A stretch of DNA of 36,360 nt from Bacteroidales bacterium (GTDB lineage: Bacteria; Bacteroidota; Bacteroidia; Bacteroidales; Muribaculaceae), in NCBI GenBank assembly GCA_014800535.1, contig JAAVFW010000003.1:159355-195714 (forward strand), written 5' to 3'. This document shows positions 8,026 through 17,679 of this stretch, piece by piece; position 1 is the first letter of the stretch, and every line of letters starts with the position of its first letter. Both the position numbers and the translations under genes were made by a program. The notes below the pieces were generated by a model that was not told the origin of the DNA, did not search any database, and saw only the letters and a list, made by a program, of their open reading frames with translations.

Positions 8026-8811
8026 TTAATTATCATTTTCTTTGACATAGCCGCTGTCAAACTCATTCATGAATTGCTTCATCATTTTTTCTTCGTGGTC
8101 GAGAGTGAGGTAATGATACCTTTCGATTGAAGCATTGACGGCCGTTATAAATCCGGCGGCACCGAAACGGAACTTCTCCTTGAGGAAATATTCGTTAAGG
8201 AAACGTGTGAACGGTTGCCAAAGGACCTTGATGAGAGGGGCGCGACGGGGCATCTTTCTGATGTGTGCCCTTCTGGCAGCCTCATCAATCTGAGTCGGAA
8301 GATTGACAGGAATACTGATTAATGCGAGATCATCCCTATCGAAAGGTATTCTCCAGATATCGCCGTTGATGTGAGGTTCGTCAAACTGCGGATTGTCCCA
8401 TCTCATGTAATCGCGATGGAAGAAACGGAGCTGAAAGTCAGGATATTTCCTTCTGTTCCACTTGTGCATGACGAAATTCTTGCGCGGAATACGGACTGCT
8501 CGCCAGTTGCCCGGCTCCTTGATGAACTCATGCAGATAGTCTGCCAACCCTTCCGGTATCAGGTCGAGAGGAGTCAGACGCAGCAGCCATTCGCTTTTTG
8601 CAAGATGGAGCGCAGCCTTTACCATCTCCGCCCTGCCGGCTGATTCCGGAATAATCGTAACGCTACATCCGTGACGCCTTGCAATCTCGCGGGTATTATC
8701 GGTCGATTCGAGGTCACAGATAAGAATCTCGTCGAATCCTTTCAGACGACTTAGCACTCTGTCAAGATGACGCGCACTGTTCTTAGTGCCGATTACAGCT
8801 GTTATTCCCAT
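8026..8811 (-). CDS. Glycosyltransferase family 2 protein (LPS-core/WaaE-like)
   Basis: A 261-residue GT-A protein. The start GITAVIGTKNSARHLDRVLSRL and the nucleotide-binding strand ILICDLESTDNT (Asp33) match GT2 enzymes. The middle and C-terminal pattern (QLRFFHRDYMRWDNPQFDE, later KFRFGAAGFITAVNASIERYHYL) resembles the short WaaE/KdtX-like branch that adds sugars to lipopolysaccharide core. The usual DxD site is altered: the segment that normally reads like LDADE is RLTPLD (78-83), leaving a single Asp. The enzyme may use another metal ligand or be impaired. It is followed within 10 bases by the M28 lipoprotein gene. A promoter-like box lies 30 bases upstream. Confidence 0.82.
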   Translation of the reverse strand: MGITAVIGTKNSARHLDRVLSRLKGFDEILICDLESTDNTREIARRHGCSVTIIPESAGRAEMVKAALHLAKSEWLLRLTPLDLIPEGLADYLHEFIKEPGNWRAVRIPRKNFVMHKWNRRKYPDFQLRFFHRDYMRWDNPQFDEPHINGDIWRIPFDRDDLALISIPVNLPTQIDEAARRAHIRKMPRRAPLIKVLWQPFTRFLNEYFLKEKFRFGAAGFITAVNASIERYHYLTLDHEEKMMKQFMNEFDSGYVKENDN

Positions 8812-8840
8812 ATCGGATGTGTAAGCTAAAAATCAAAACA

Positions 8841-8872
8841 CAAATTTAACATTTCATCTCTTCTTTTCCAAA
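8841..8872 (-). promoter_or_regulatory. Bacteroidetes-type promoter for the GT2-M28 pair
   Basis: On the minus strand TTTG (8872-8869) is followed after 20 bases by TAAATTTG (8848-8841). This fits the Bacteroides primary-sigma consensus TTTG at -33 and TAnnTTTG at -7. Transcription would start near 8834, giving a leader of about 25 bases before the ATG at 8811. The match is by eye only. Confidence 0.6.
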
Positions 8873-8957
8873 TCTGCGACTTGTTTTCCTAAAAATTTCC
8901 CATCATTCAACCGACACACCTTTCGGATTGTTATTCCTGTAGATTCCACTTACAACA

Positions 8958-11792
8958 ATGAACGACTCACTTAAAACAACAGCAGATGGTGTGCCTCCCC
9001 GCCGGAATACCGGTCGGAAAGTGGCTAAATGGATCGGAGTTATACTCGGATCCGTGGTCGGCTTGTGTGCGCTTGTCCTGACCATAGCCACACTCTACCT
9101 GACTCCTGCCCGACTGACAGAGCTTATCAACCGGCGTGCTTCTGAATTTCTTAATGCCGAGGTGGTTTCACATAACGCTCGTTTCACATTATGGAGCACA
9201 TTCCCCCGCCTGTGCATCCGCATCGATTCTATCAGAATCACTTCCCGATCACTCGACAATCTCCCGGCATCTGTCAGGCAGACTCTCCCTGCAAATTACA
9301 GAGACCTTGCCTATTGTGGTGAAATTAAAGGTGGAATCAACCTGATGAGCCTTCTCGGGGGGTCGATAAAGCTGCATGATGTCAGCACAGAGAAGTTCTC
9401 GCTCAACCTTGTGAGTGTCAACGACACGACAGCCAACTATTTCGTGCTTCCACCCGAAGGACTGTCGGTTGAGCGCATCCCTAAGATTTCAGCCAATTCA
9501 GTCAGGATGCTCAATCCCGGCAAGATTACCTTTTTCAGTGCCGCCTCCGGACTTGACGGTGAGCTGTCTCTTAAAGACTTAAAGATAAAAGAGCTTGAAC
9601 GGAGCAATAACTACGATGTGACAGTCGAAGGGTTCGTGTCGGCTGTCTACCGGAACATCCGGTTGCTCAACACTTTCCCCTTCAAACTTTACGGCGGAGT
9701 CGCACTGAAATTCAATCCCTTCTCACTCCGCCTTTCCGATTATAAGATTGCCCTCGGCAACCTGCGTTCCTCCGCCGGACTCAATCTGACGGCAGGTGAT
9801 AACCCAAACATGGATTACTTCGATTTCCGCACGGAATCGTTTAATCTCGTGAAGCTGCTCGGCTACCTCCCTGAAAAACTGATCGGCGACATAAGCTCAA
9901 TCAATCTGAGCCCGATGGTTAAATTGTCGGCCCGTCTGGTGAAACCCTATAAATTATCATCATCGGCACTCCCGACAATTGAACTTAAATGTACGGCTTC
10001 CCAGGAGGCTATCACCTACTCCCTCGGAGAGGGTCAGTCGATACCCATTTCAAACTCGCATCTTGAGGCCGTCTTCTATTTTGACGGCGATAATCCCGAC
10101 AAATCGACACTCAGTGTGCCACAATTGGATGTTCAGGTCGATGGAATGAAATGCTCGCTTGCAGCTGTTGTGACCGGCATTATGGATAGACCCGACGTTA
10201 AAACATCTCTCAACGTCTCAGCTCCACTCAGCAAGATTGCCGGATATGTGCCACAGTTCAGCCGGTTTGACGTCTCAGGTGATGTCGACACGGATATTTC
10301 GGTCAACTTCTCACTCCCCTCTCTGACAGAGTTCCGGCCTGACAGCGTTGCAATTGCCGGCGACGTAAGACTTAAGAATCTCTCGCTTGCCAACAGCAAC
10401 ATGAAATTCCGCATGAACGACATGAATCTCTCCTTCACTCTTGCCGGCAAAGACAAGATAGACAAACCGTTCAGGTCGAAACCACAGTTTGCCGACAGAG
10501 CCTCGCTCGCCGCATTGCCCCACACGCCTGAGGTTCTGACAGTCAACCTGCCCGACACGGTCAGAAAACTATTGTCGCAAATTGACTATTCCTTTGATAT
10601 CGCTTCCGGACCGGCCGTCCTGACATTGCGCCATTACCCTGAAGCGTTGCGCTTCGGCGATATCGACTTGTCGCTGACAAACGATAAACTCGACCTGAGA
10701 GACTTCAGTTTCAAGTCAGGCCCGTCGTCTCTTGCAATGAAAGGTTCGGTTTCAGGTCTGTATAATTTCCTGACAGCCGAAGCCGGCAATGTGGCTCCCG
10801 TCAATCTCTTGATGGACATCAATATCGGCAAATTGAATATTAACGCACTCGCCAAGGCATACGAAGACGCTGTTGTGGCGGCCACAGGTCATGCACCTGC
10901 ATCGGCCGAAAGCATCCATGCCGTCGCATCCGATTCTGTGGCGATGCTTATTCCCCGCAACATCAACGCCCGGATCCGCGCAACAGCCGCCGAGACCATC
11001 TGGACAAACCTCTATTTCAAAGGGTTGACAGCCGATATCCTTGTCAGGAATGGAGATGCCTTCATAAATGACCTAAATCTCACAACTTCCTTCGCCGGGG
11101 CTTCCGGAAAGGTCAGGTATTCTTCCGGCGATATCCAGAATATGAGTCTTATGCTCGACCTCAACCTCTCCGACATCGACATGAAAAGGATGTATGGCAA
11201 GTTCCCCACTCTCGTGGCAGCCGTGCCTCAAATCACTAACTTCTCCGGAATTTTCGGCTCGACCGGCAAAATCTCCGCACAGATTTATCCCAACATGGCT
11301 TTCGACATGAACTCGCTTGAGGCGGATCTGAAACTGACGGGAAGGAATATGAAACTGAATCAAAACAAGTTTATCCATAGAGTTGTCAGGATGTTAGGCA
11401 TCCGCAACACCCTTCCGATCGTCATTGATAATCTTGACGTGCACGCATACGTCCACGATAATCTTCTCGAACTCTATCCGTTTATCTTCGGATTCGACAA
11501 ATATAAGATTCAATTTGAAGGACTGAATAATTTCGCCGGCAAACTGGATTACCATGTGGCAGTGTTGAAATCACCACTCCCGCTGCGCTTCGGCATTAAC
11601 ATAACAGGAGATTATTCGCATCCTCATCTCGGCTTCGGACGCGCGGAATGGAACAACCGCAAATCGTCGGAAATATCATCAGAAATATCCAAAACACTTT
11701 CATTTAACCTTGTAAACCAGCTGAAGAAGTACGGCACGATGTTCATTCACAAAGCAGCCGTATCACAGTCTTCATCAAAATCGAATAAATGA
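8958..11792 (+). CDS. AsmA-like inner-membrane protein
   Basis: A 944-residue protein with one N-terminal transmembrane helix (about 24-48) preceded by a basic cytoplasmic tail (PPRRNTGRKVAKW). The remainder is a long run of beta-strand repeats in the periplasm. The opening after the helix (LTPARLTELINRRASEFLNAEV…FTLWSTFPRLCIRIDSI) and the C-terminal block (KLDYHVAVLKSPLPLRFG, then ITGDYSHPHLGFGRAEW) are typical of Bacteroidetes AsmA-family proteins. These belong to the wider set of bridge-like proteins proposed to move phospholipids between membranes and influence outer-membrane biogenesis; the role here is inferred. The stop overlaps the start of the next gene (ATGA at 11789-11792), so it leads an operon with a HAD phosphatase and aroB. 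Confidence 0.85.
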   Translation: MNDSLKTTADGVPPRRNTGRKVAKWIGVILGSVVGLCALVLTIATLYLTPARLTELINRRASEFLNAEVVSHNARFTLWSTFPRLCIRIDSIRITSRSLDNLPASVRQTLPANYRDLAYCGEIKGGINLMSLLGGSIKLHDVSTEKFSLNLVSVNDTTANYFVLPPEGLSVERIPKISANSVRMLNPGKITFFSAASGLDGELSLKDLKIKELERSNNYDVTVEGFVSAVYRNIRLLNTFPFKLYGGVALKFNPFSLRLSDYKIALGNLRSSAGLNLTAGDNPNMDYFDFRTESFNLVKLLGYLPEKLIGDISSINLSPMVKLSARLVKPYKLSSSALPTIELKCTASQEAITYSLGEGQSIPISNSHLEAVFYFDGDNPDKSTLSVPQLDVQVDGMKCSLAAVVTGIMDRPDVKTSLNVSAPLSKIAGYVPQFSRFDVSGDVDTDISVNFSLPSLTEFRPDSVAIAGDVRLKNLSLANSNMKFRMNDMNLSFTLAGKDKIDKPFRSKPQFADRASLAALPHTPEVLTVNLPDTVRKLLSQIDYSFDIASGPAVLTLRHYPEALRFGDIDLSLTNDKLDLRDFSFKSGPSSLAMKGSVSGLYNFLTAEAGNVAPVNLLMDINIGKLNINALAKAYEDAVVAATGHAPASAESIHAVASDSVAMLIPRNINARIRATAAETIWTNLYFKGLTADILVRNGDAFINDLNLTTSFAGASGKVRYSSGDIQNMSLMLDLNLSDIDMKRMYGKFPTLVAAVPQITNFSGIFGSTGKISAQIYPNMAFDMNSLEADLKLTGRNMKLNQNKFIHRVVRMLGIRNTLPIVIDNLDVHAYVHDNLLELYPFIFGFDKYKIQFEGLNNFAGKLDYHVAVLKSPLPLRFGINITGDYSHPHLGFGRAEWNNRKSSEISSEISKTLSFNLVNQLKKYGTMFIHKAAVSQSSSKSNK

Positions 11793-12463
11793 TAACAACC
11801 GCATTAATTGATATGGATGGAGTGCTTTACGACTCCATGAAGAAACACACCCTCGCGTGGCATCGGATGATGTCGGAAGAGGGAATACCATGTTCGCGTG
11901 ACGAATTTTTCTTATATGAAGGGATGACGGGAGCGGCCACTATCGACCTTCTTTTCCGACGTGAACTTGGCAGAGGGTCGACACCCGAAGAGAACACGCG
12001 GCTTTATGCCCGGAAAACCGAGCTTTTTCAGCAGATGACACCGGTCGAGGTGATGCAGGGCGCGCAGAGAATGATACAAATCCTTAAGGATAACAACGTG
12101 AAGTGTGTGCTTGTGACAGGGTCGGCGCAAAACTCGCTGATTCAACGTCTCGACACCGATTATCCTGATGTCTTCACCCCCGACATGCGGGTGACGGCTC
12201 TTGATGTCAAACGTGGGAAACCCGACCCGGAGCCATATCTGTTGGCTTTGGAAAAGTCAGGAGCGAAACCGGAAGAAACGATCGTAATTGAAAATGCACC
12301 TCTCGGAGTGAGAGCCGGTGTGGCTGCCGGACTCCGCACGATTGCCGTTACGACCGGGCCTGTGCCGCGTGAAAATTTTGATGCGGAACACCCCTGGAAG
12401 ATCTATCCGTCAATGCTTTCATTTGCATCTGATGTTCAACATTTACTCGACGATGATAAATGA
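11789..12463 (+). CDS. HAD-superfamily phosphatase (beta-phosphoglucomutase-like)
   Basis: A 224-residue HAD subfamily IA hydrolase. Motif I is DMDGVLYDS with nucleophile Asp8 and acid/base Asp10. A helical cap follows (about 17-80). Motif II is VLVTGSAQNS (Thr110), motif III KRGKPDPEPY (Lys141 or Lys144), and motif IV VIENAPLGVRAGVAAG (Glu168). The layout matches sugar-phosphate phosphatases or phosphomutases; the substrate cannot be read from sequence. It is joined to the flanking genes by four-base overlaps on both sides, so its translation is coupled to the AsmA-like gene and aroB. Confidence 0.88.
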   Translation: MITTALIDMDGVLYDSMKKHTLAWHRMMSEEGIPCSRDEFFLYEGMTGAATIDLLFRRELGRGSTPEENTRLYARKTELFQQMTPVEVMQGAQRMIQILKDNNVKCVLVTGSAQNSLIQRLDTDYPDVFTPDMRVTALDVKRGKPDPEPYLLALEKSGAKPEETIVIENAPLGVRAGVAAGLRTIAVTTGPVPRENFDAEHPWKIYPSMLSFASDVQHLLDDDK

Positions 12464-13506
12464 GCCGGAGGATTGATTTAAAAGAACTCAGACGGTTTAT
12501 TGCCGAGCGTGGTGATAACGACGTTTTTCTCCTATCAGACGGCGGAGCTGCTCCCTGCGTGCTTCCGGTTCTGTTTGAGTCTGCCCCCGAATTAAGTGGA
12601 GTCAGACAGATTATCGTTGCGCCGGGAGATGATTACAAGTCATTGGAAACGGCAAGCGAAATATGGAAGCAGCTCATTGAAGGAGGAGCCACACGAAAAT
12701 CGTTATTGATTAATATCGGGGGAGGAATGATTACCGACCTCGGAGGGTTTGCCGCCGCCCTTTTCAAGAGGGGGATGAGGTGTGTCAACATTCCGACCAC
12801 ACTTCTCGCAATGGCCGACGCATCGACCGGAGGGAAGACAGGAGTCAACTTTGTCGGACTGAAAAATGAGATCGGAGTATTCTCCGAGCCGGAATGTGTC
12901 GTTATCGAGCCGCGCTTTCTTAAGACACTCCCTTACTCAGAATACCTGAGCGGCTACGCAGAGATGATTAAGACCGGGCTGATTGGAGATAAAACGCTTT
13001 ACAACGCTCTTCTTGATGCCGATAATGTTGCCGGCTACAGAGGTGAGCTTGATTCGCTCATAATGCGCTGCATCGCTTTTAAGGAGGAAGTGACATCGCT
13101 CGACCCTCACGAAAAAGGACTGAGGAAGATTCTGAATTACGGACACACTGCCGGACATGCGTTCGAGAGCCTGCAGATGAAACGCAACTCACCCGTGGCT
13201 CATGGCATAGCTGTTGCGTGGGGATTGGTTACGGAGACCATCCTGAGTCATCTCCTCGCCGGTTTTGACTCCATGAATCTTTATCCATTGGCATCATTCA
13301 TCAAAGAGCATTACCCCTCTTTCCCCTTCCGCTGCAAAGATTATGAGGAGCTGATTGCTCTGATGCAACACGACAAGAAGAATCGTCACACATCAGAAAT
13401 CAATTTCACCTTACTTCGCCAGATTGGAGAGCCTGAGACGGATTGCATCGTGTCAGCCGACGAGATACGTTCCGCACTCGACATCACCCTCGACCTGCTT
13501 GTTTAG
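12460..13506 (+). CDS. aroB: 3-dehydroquinate synthase
   Basis: A 348-residue enzyme for the second step of the shikimate pathway, converting DAHP to 3-dehydroquinate with NAD and a divalent metal. The NAD-binding stretch GGGMITDLGGFAAALFKRG begins at residue 87, followed by IPTTLLAMADASTGGKTGVN. The metal ligands are Glu168 (YAEMIKTG), His229 (NYGHTAGHAFE) and His248 (VAHG). Length is normal for the family. The start overlaps the HAD gene stop by four bases, and a perfect palindromic terminator lies 40 bases past the stop. It is the last gene of this operon and converges with sdhB. Confidence 0.96.
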   Translation: MSRRIDLKELRRFIAERGDNDVFLLSDGGAAPCVLPVLFESAPELSGVRQIIVAPGDDYKSLETASEIWKQLIEGGATRKSLLINIGGGMITDLGGFAAALFKRGMRCVNIPTTLLAMADASTGGKTGVNFVGLKNEIGVFSEPECVVIEPRFLKTLPYSEYLSGYAEMIKTGLIGDKTLYNALLDADNVAGYRGELDSLIMRCIAFKEEVTSLDPHEKGLRKILNYGHTAGHAFESLQMKRNSPVAHGIAVAWGLVTETILSHLLAGFDSMNLYPLASFIKEHYPSFPFRCKDYEELIALMQHDKKNRHTSEINFTLLRQIGEPETDCIVSADEIRSALDITLDLLV

Positions 13507-13546
13507 GTAAGATATGAGCCTGAGGGTGGTGGCAAAATACGTTAGG

Positions 13547-13592
13547 ATCATAAAAATAGGGAGCATCTCGAGATGCTCCCTATTTTTATGAT
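13547..13592. terminator. Bidirectional terminator, perfect 46-bp palindrome
   Basis: The two 23-base halves are exact reverse complements with CTCGAG at the centre (13567-13572). The stem is G/C-rich (GGGAGCATCTC) and flanked by A5 on one side and T5 on the other, so it can terminate in both directions. It lies between the convergent aroB (+) and sdhB (-) genes. Confidence 0.9.
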
Positions 13593-13614
13593 ATTCACTT
13601 TCGTGATCGGATTA

Positions 13615-14373
13615 TTACTCCTTGCATTTTGCAGCGATAAACTGGCGGTTCATGCGACCGATGTTGTAAAGCTTGATGTTCTTGGGACATTCAGCTGAAC
13701 AAGCACCGGTGTTTGTGCAGTTACCGAAACCGAGTTCATCCATCTTAGCGACCATAGCGCGCACACGACGGTCTTTTTCAACCTCACCCTGGGGGAGGAG
13801 TGCAAACTGGCTGACCTTAGCGGAAACGAAGAGCATAGCAGAGCCATTCTTACAAGCAGCCACACAAGCGCCGCAACCGATGCAGGTTGCAGAGTCCATA
13901 GCCTCATCAGCCTTTTCCTTAGAGATAGGAATGTTGTTGGCATCCTGAGCGCCACCGCAATTGAATGACACATAGCCACCTGCCTGCTGGATCTTGTCGA
14001 AAGCGTTACGGTCGACCATAAGGTCTTTGATCACGGGGAACGCAGCAGAACGCCAGGGTTCGACAGTAATTGTTTCACCCTCAGCGAAACGGCGCATGTA
14101 AAGCTGACAAGTAGTTGCGCCGGTTGCCGGACCGTGCGGATGACCATTGATGTAGAGTGAGCACATACCGCAGATACCTTCGCGGCAGTCGTGGTCAAAA
14201 ACGATTGGTTCCTGACCTTCCTCAACGAGGCGTTCGTTAAGGATATCAAGTGTCTCAAGGAATGAGGTGTCGGGAGTGGTCTCAACGTCTGAGTAAGTCA
14301 CAAACTCACCTTTGGCCTTGGCATTTGCCTGACGCCACACCTTGAGGTTGACTCTCATTATATTTTCTTCCAT
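13615..14373 (-). CDS. sdhB: Succinate dehydrogenase / fumarate reductase iron-sulfur subunit
   Basis: A 252-residue electron-transfer subunit linking the flavin to the membrane quinone site. The [2Fe-2S] ligands are C63, C68, C71 and C89 (CREGICGMC, then TTC). The [4Fe-4S]/[3Fe-4S] ligands come from [11 protein letters not shown] (164-174) and [12 protein letters not shown] (219-230). These patterns match the B. subtilis/Wolinella-type enzyme used by Bacteroides for fumarate respiration. It is the last gene of the order cytochrome b, flavoprotein, iron-sulfur, with a 24-base gap from sdhA. Translation could start at MEEN or five codons later at MRVNL. In an anaerobe the physiological direction is probably fumarate to succinate; that is inference. 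Confidence 0.95.
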   Translation of the reverse strand: MEENIMRVNLKVWRQANAKAKGEFVTYSDVETTPDTSFLETLDILNERLVEEGQEPIVFDHDCREGICGMCSLYINGHPHGPATGATTCQLYMRRFAEGETITVEPWRSAAFPVIKDLMVDRNAFDKIQQAGGYVSFNCGGAQDANNIPISKEKADEAMDSATCIGCGACVAACKNGSAMLFVSAKVSQFALLPQGEVEKDRRVRAMVAKMDELGFGNCTNTGACSAECPKNIKLYNIGRMNRQFIAAKCKE

Positions 14374-14397
14374 TGTGATGCTTTAGTTAAGATGGGT

Positions 14398-16416
14398 TTA
14401 TGACTTATAGTTACGTGTCTGAACCTTGATAGCCTCATATTTGAGGGGCTCGATAATCATTTCGGGACGCTTGTCGTCGCTGCCGGCGTAATCCCAGCAT
14501 GCAACATAGAAGTAGTTTTCGTCGTCACGTTTTGCTTCACCTTCTTCTGTCTGATATTCAGTACGGAAGTGGCCACCGCAGCTTTCGTTACGGCTGAGAG
14601 CATCGAGAGCGACAAGCTGACCCATAGTGATGAAGTCGTTGAGACGGAATGCCTTGTCGAGTTCGACATTCATGCCGTCCTGAGAACCGGGAACAAAGAG
14701 GTTGGTCTCAAACTCCTTGCGCAGTTCTTTAAACTTCTCGAGAGCTGTTTCAAGACCCTCTTTGTTACGCGCCATGCCGACATACTCCCACATGATGTGA
14801 CCAAGCTCCTTGTGGAGAGAGTCAACCGAACGTTTACCCTTGATTGACATCAGGTGGTTGAGTTTTTCCTGACAAGCCTTTTCAGCAGCGTCAAACTCAG
14901 GAGTGTCAGTCTTGAAGTGAGGCACGGTGATCTGGTCGCTCAGATAGTTCTGGATTGTGTAGGGAAGCACGAAATAACCGTCGGCAAGACCCTGCATGAG
15001 GGCAGAAGCACCAAGACGGTTAGCACCGTGGTCAGAGAAGTTACATTCGCCGATTGCGAACAGACCCTTGACAGAAGTCTGAAGTTCGTAGTCAACCCAG
15101 ATACCACCCATTGTGTAGTGGATTGCGGGGAAGATCATCATCGGGTTGTAATAGTTCACACCATCTTTTGTGCAAGCGAGTTCGCCGGGATTAACGTCGG
15201 TGATTTCCTCATACATGTCGAAGAGGTTGCCGTAGCGCTGGCGCACGACATCAAGACCAAGACGGTTGATAGCCTCAGAGAAGTCAAGGAAGACAGCAAG
15301 GCCGGTGTTGTTGACACCGAAGCCATGGTCGCAACGTTCCTTAGCAGCACGGGATGCAACGTCACGGGGCACGAGGTTACCGAAAGCGGGGTAACGGCGT
15401 TCCAGATAGTAATCGCGTTCCTCTTCGGGGATGTCTGAACCCTTGATCTGACCCTTCTGAAGTTTCTTTGCGTCTTCAATATTTTTGGGCACCCAGATAC
15501 GACCGTCGTTACGGAGAGACTCTGACATAAGAGTCAGTTTTGACTGCTTGTCGCCGTGAACGGGGATACAGGTCGGGTGAATCTGAACGAATGCGGGGTT
15601 AGCGAAATATGCGCCTTTACGGTAGCAAGCCATAGCAGCAGAACAGTTGCAACCCATTGCATTTGTTGAAAGGAAGTAAGCGTTGCCATAACCACCGGTT
15701 GCGATAACCACAGCGTGAGCAGCGAAGCGTTCAAGCTTACCGGTCACAAGGTTCTTGGCGATGATACCGCGAGCGCGTTCCACACCGTCTTTATCCTTGA
15801 TAAGGACAACGTCGTGCATTTCATAGCGGTTGTAGCTCTTCACCTTGCCGAGCTGAATCTGGCGGTTGAGAGAAGAGTAAGCACCGAGAAGGAGCTGCTG
15901 GCCGGTCTGACCCTTAGCGTAGAAAGTACGGCTCACCTGAGCGCCACCGAAAGAACGGTTGGCGAGAAGACCGCCGTATTCGCGTGCGAAAGGCACACCC
16001 TGCGCAACACACTGGTCGATGATGTTGTTAGCCACCTCAGCAAGACGGTAAACGTTTGCTTCGCGAGCACGATAGTCGCCACCCTTCACAGTGTCGTAGA
16101 ACAGACGATAGATAGAGTCGCCGTCGTTCTGATAGTTCTTGGCAGCATTGATACCACCCTGTGCAGCAATTGAGTGAGCACGACGGGGTGAGTCCTGGAT
16201 GCAGAAGTTCAACACATTGAAACCCATCTCAGCAAGAGAAGAAGCAGCAGATGCGCCTGCAAGACCGGTGCCGACAACGATAACGTCGAGCTTACGCTTG
16301 TTTGCAGGGTTGACGAGTTTCTGGTGAGCTTTATAGTTGGTCCATTTCTCAGCGATAGGACCTTCGGGGATTTTAGAATCCGCCGGATTCATGATTTTAA
16401 TGTTGTCTGAGTTCAT
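14398..16416 (-). CDS. sdhA: Succinate dehydrogenase / fumarate reductase flavoprotein subunit
   Basis: A 672-residue catalytic subunit that interconverts fumarate and succinate. The FAD-binding fold starts at [17 protein letters not shown] (46-61), and the covalent FAD site is [14 protein letters not shown] with His81. Downstream motifs include the capping region with NGRIWVPKN and [27 protein letters not shown], and the second FAD contact [27 protein letters not shown]. Length is right for the Bacteroidetes FrdA type, longer than E. coli SdhA because of a C-terminal helical extension. Gaps to sdhC and sdhB are 19 and 24 bases, so all three are one transcript. Confidence 0.96.
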   Translation of the reverse strand: MNSDNIKIMNPADSKIPEGPIAEKWTNYKAHQKLVNPANKRKLDVIVVGTGLAGASAASSLAEMGFNVLNFCIQDSPRRAHSIAAQGGINAAKNYQNDGDSIYRLFYDTVKGGDYRAREANVYRLAEVANNIIDQCVAQGVPFAREYGGLLANRSFGGAQVSRTFYAKGQTGQQLLLGAYSSLNRQIQLGKVKSYNRYEMHDVVLIKDKDGVERARGIIAKNLVTGKLERFAAHAVVIATGGYGNAYFLSTNAMGCNCSAAMACYRKGAYFANPAFVQIHPTCIPVHGDKQSKLTLMSESLRNDGRIWVPKNIEDAKKLQKGQIKGSDIPEEERDYYLERRYPAFGNLVPRDVASRAAKERCDHGFGVNNTGLAVFLDFSEAINRLGLDVVRQRYGNLFDMYEEITDVNPGELACTKDGVNYYNPMMIFPAIHYTMGGIWVDYELQTSVKGLFAIGECNFSDHGANRLGASALMQGLADGYFVLPYTIQNYLSDQITVPHFKTDTPEFDAAEKACQEKLNHLMSIKGKRSVDSLHKELGHIMWEYVGMARNKEGLETALEKFKELRKEFETNLFVPGSQDGMNVELDKAFRLNDFITMGQLVALDALSRNESCGGHFRTEYQTEEGEAKRDDENYFYVACWDYAGSDDKRPEMIIEPLKYEAIKVQTRNYKS

Positions 16417-16435
16417 TTCCTTATCGCTTTGAAGA

Positions 16436-17440
16436 TTACATAACGGGCTGAGTCATCATCATAGGATTAACCTCTGCCTTTTTAGGATCATTCTTTTCAA
16501 TATATGAGAACATAGCGTCGGCACATTCAAGAGCGCGGAGACGCTTTTCAATCTGCTCAGCGAGCTGCGGATCCTGCTTGAGCTGATCTTTAGCCATGGG
16601 CGATTCGAGCTGAGACTTCAGGCTCTGATATTCGCTGCGCAGGCGCATGCTTGCCTGTTCGTAGGGAGTCATTTCAAGGAAGAGTACGATCTCTTTGCCA
16701 TATTCTTTCTCCATCATGGGAGCAAGCATTTCCTTATACTGTTCGCGGAGTTCGCTGTCAGAAAGGTAGAAGCCGCTGCGAGCCTTCACAGTGAAGACAC
16801 AAGCCTGAATGATGAAGAGGGCGATTACGATTGAAGTCCACCAGCAAGAGATCTTTTTCAGACGGGGAATCCAGACAGTGCTGTCCCAACCGATTGACTG
16901 GAACATTGACCAGAAACCGTGGTTCATGTGAAACCAAAGAGCGATGAAGCCGATGATGTAGACAATCGGAGTCCAGATGCAAGAGAAAGCTTCGCTGATG
17001 AAGAGTGTGCCGGCAGCAGGAGGGATAGCACCTTCCACGCCACGGATTTCAGCGAGCTGCATTTTAGCCCAGAACTGGATGAGGTGAACAATCAGGAAAG
17101 CGAGGATAACCACACCAAGAACAAACATGTTCTTTGATGACCATTCAACGCCCTGGGGACGACGGTTGATTTCATAACGGACATTACCGCGTGCCTGACG
17201 GTTCTGAATTGTCAACATCACTGCGTAGATGATGTGAATCACAAAGAGAAGTCCGAGTCCGGCAGATGCTACAAGAGCATACCAGTTGGCGCCCAAAATC
17301 TCACAGATTGTGTTGTAGGCAGCCGGCCAAAGAATGGCCACGGAGTTCATCAAACAGTGAAATGTGACGAATAGGACGAGACATGCACCCGTAAGAGCCA
17401 TGATAAACTTACGTCCTACAGATGAGTTGATTAACCACAT
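16436..17440 (-). CDS. sdhC: Succinate dehydrogenase / fumarate reductase cytochrome b subunit with a long C-terminal extension
   Basis: A 334-residue membrane anchor. Five transmembrane helices can be placed at about 11-33, 57-77, 106-125, 150-172 and 198-218. Candidate axial haem ligands are His28 (FHCLMN), His69 (VIHIIY), His119 (VHLIQF) and His171/His174 (WFHMNHGFW), as in the di-haem b558 family that passes electrons between menaquinone and SdhB. That family usually ends shortly after helix 5. Here about 115 extra residues follow (219-334), charged and helical ([19 protein letters not shown]), probably coiled coil, ending in a Met-rich tail. The extension has no motif I recognise. First gene of the sdhCAB operon, with a promoter-like box about 120 bases upstream. 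Confidence 0.92.
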   Translation of the reverse strand: MWLINSSVGRKFIMALTGACLVLFVTFHCLMNSVAILWPAAYNTICEILGANWYALVASAGLGLLFVIHIIYAVMLTIQNRQARGNVRYEINRRPQGVEWSSKNMFVLGVVILAFLIVHLIQFWAKMQLAEIRGVEGAIPPAAGTLFISEAFSCIWTPIVYIIGFIALWFHMNHGFWSMFQSIGWDSTVWIPRLKKISCWWTSIVIALFIIQACVFTVKARSGFYLSDSELREQYKEMLAPMMEKEYGKEIVLFLEMTPYEQASMRLRSEYQSLKSQLESPMAKDQLKQDPQLAEQIEKRLRALECADAMFSYIEKNDPKKAEVNPMMMTQPVM

Positions 17441-17560
17441 AGCAGAATTTGATTTAAGTTTAAATTGTTGTTATTGTTGTTGTTTGTTTCGTTTCCGATG
17501 TCTTTGGGTTCCGTGGTTTTGGTGCAAGCGTCACCGATGCCTGACGGAATTAGTAATTTG

Positions 17561-17591
17561 CAAAATTACTTTAAATAGATGAAAGTGCAAA
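17561..17591 (-). promoter_or_regulatory. Bacteroidetes-type promoter for sdhCAB
   Basis: On the minus strand TTTG (17591-17588), a 19-base spacer, then TAATTTTG (17568-17561), matching the Bacteroides -33/-7 consensus. The start would be near 17554, giving a leader of about 115 bases that includes a run of TTG/TTA triplets (plus strand 17464-17490). Confidence 0.6.
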
Positions 17592-17679
17592 ATATAAATC
17601 CCCAAAGTTGAGTATTTAGCCGAGAAATAAATTAAATATCGTCCTTATTCTCCCGCTTTTGAAGAGTTCCTGAAACAAT

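Noticed and set aside
14854..15438. Plus-strand 194-codon frame inside sdhA
   Set aside because: It is a shadow of the sdhA codon pattern on the other strand, with no family resemblance.
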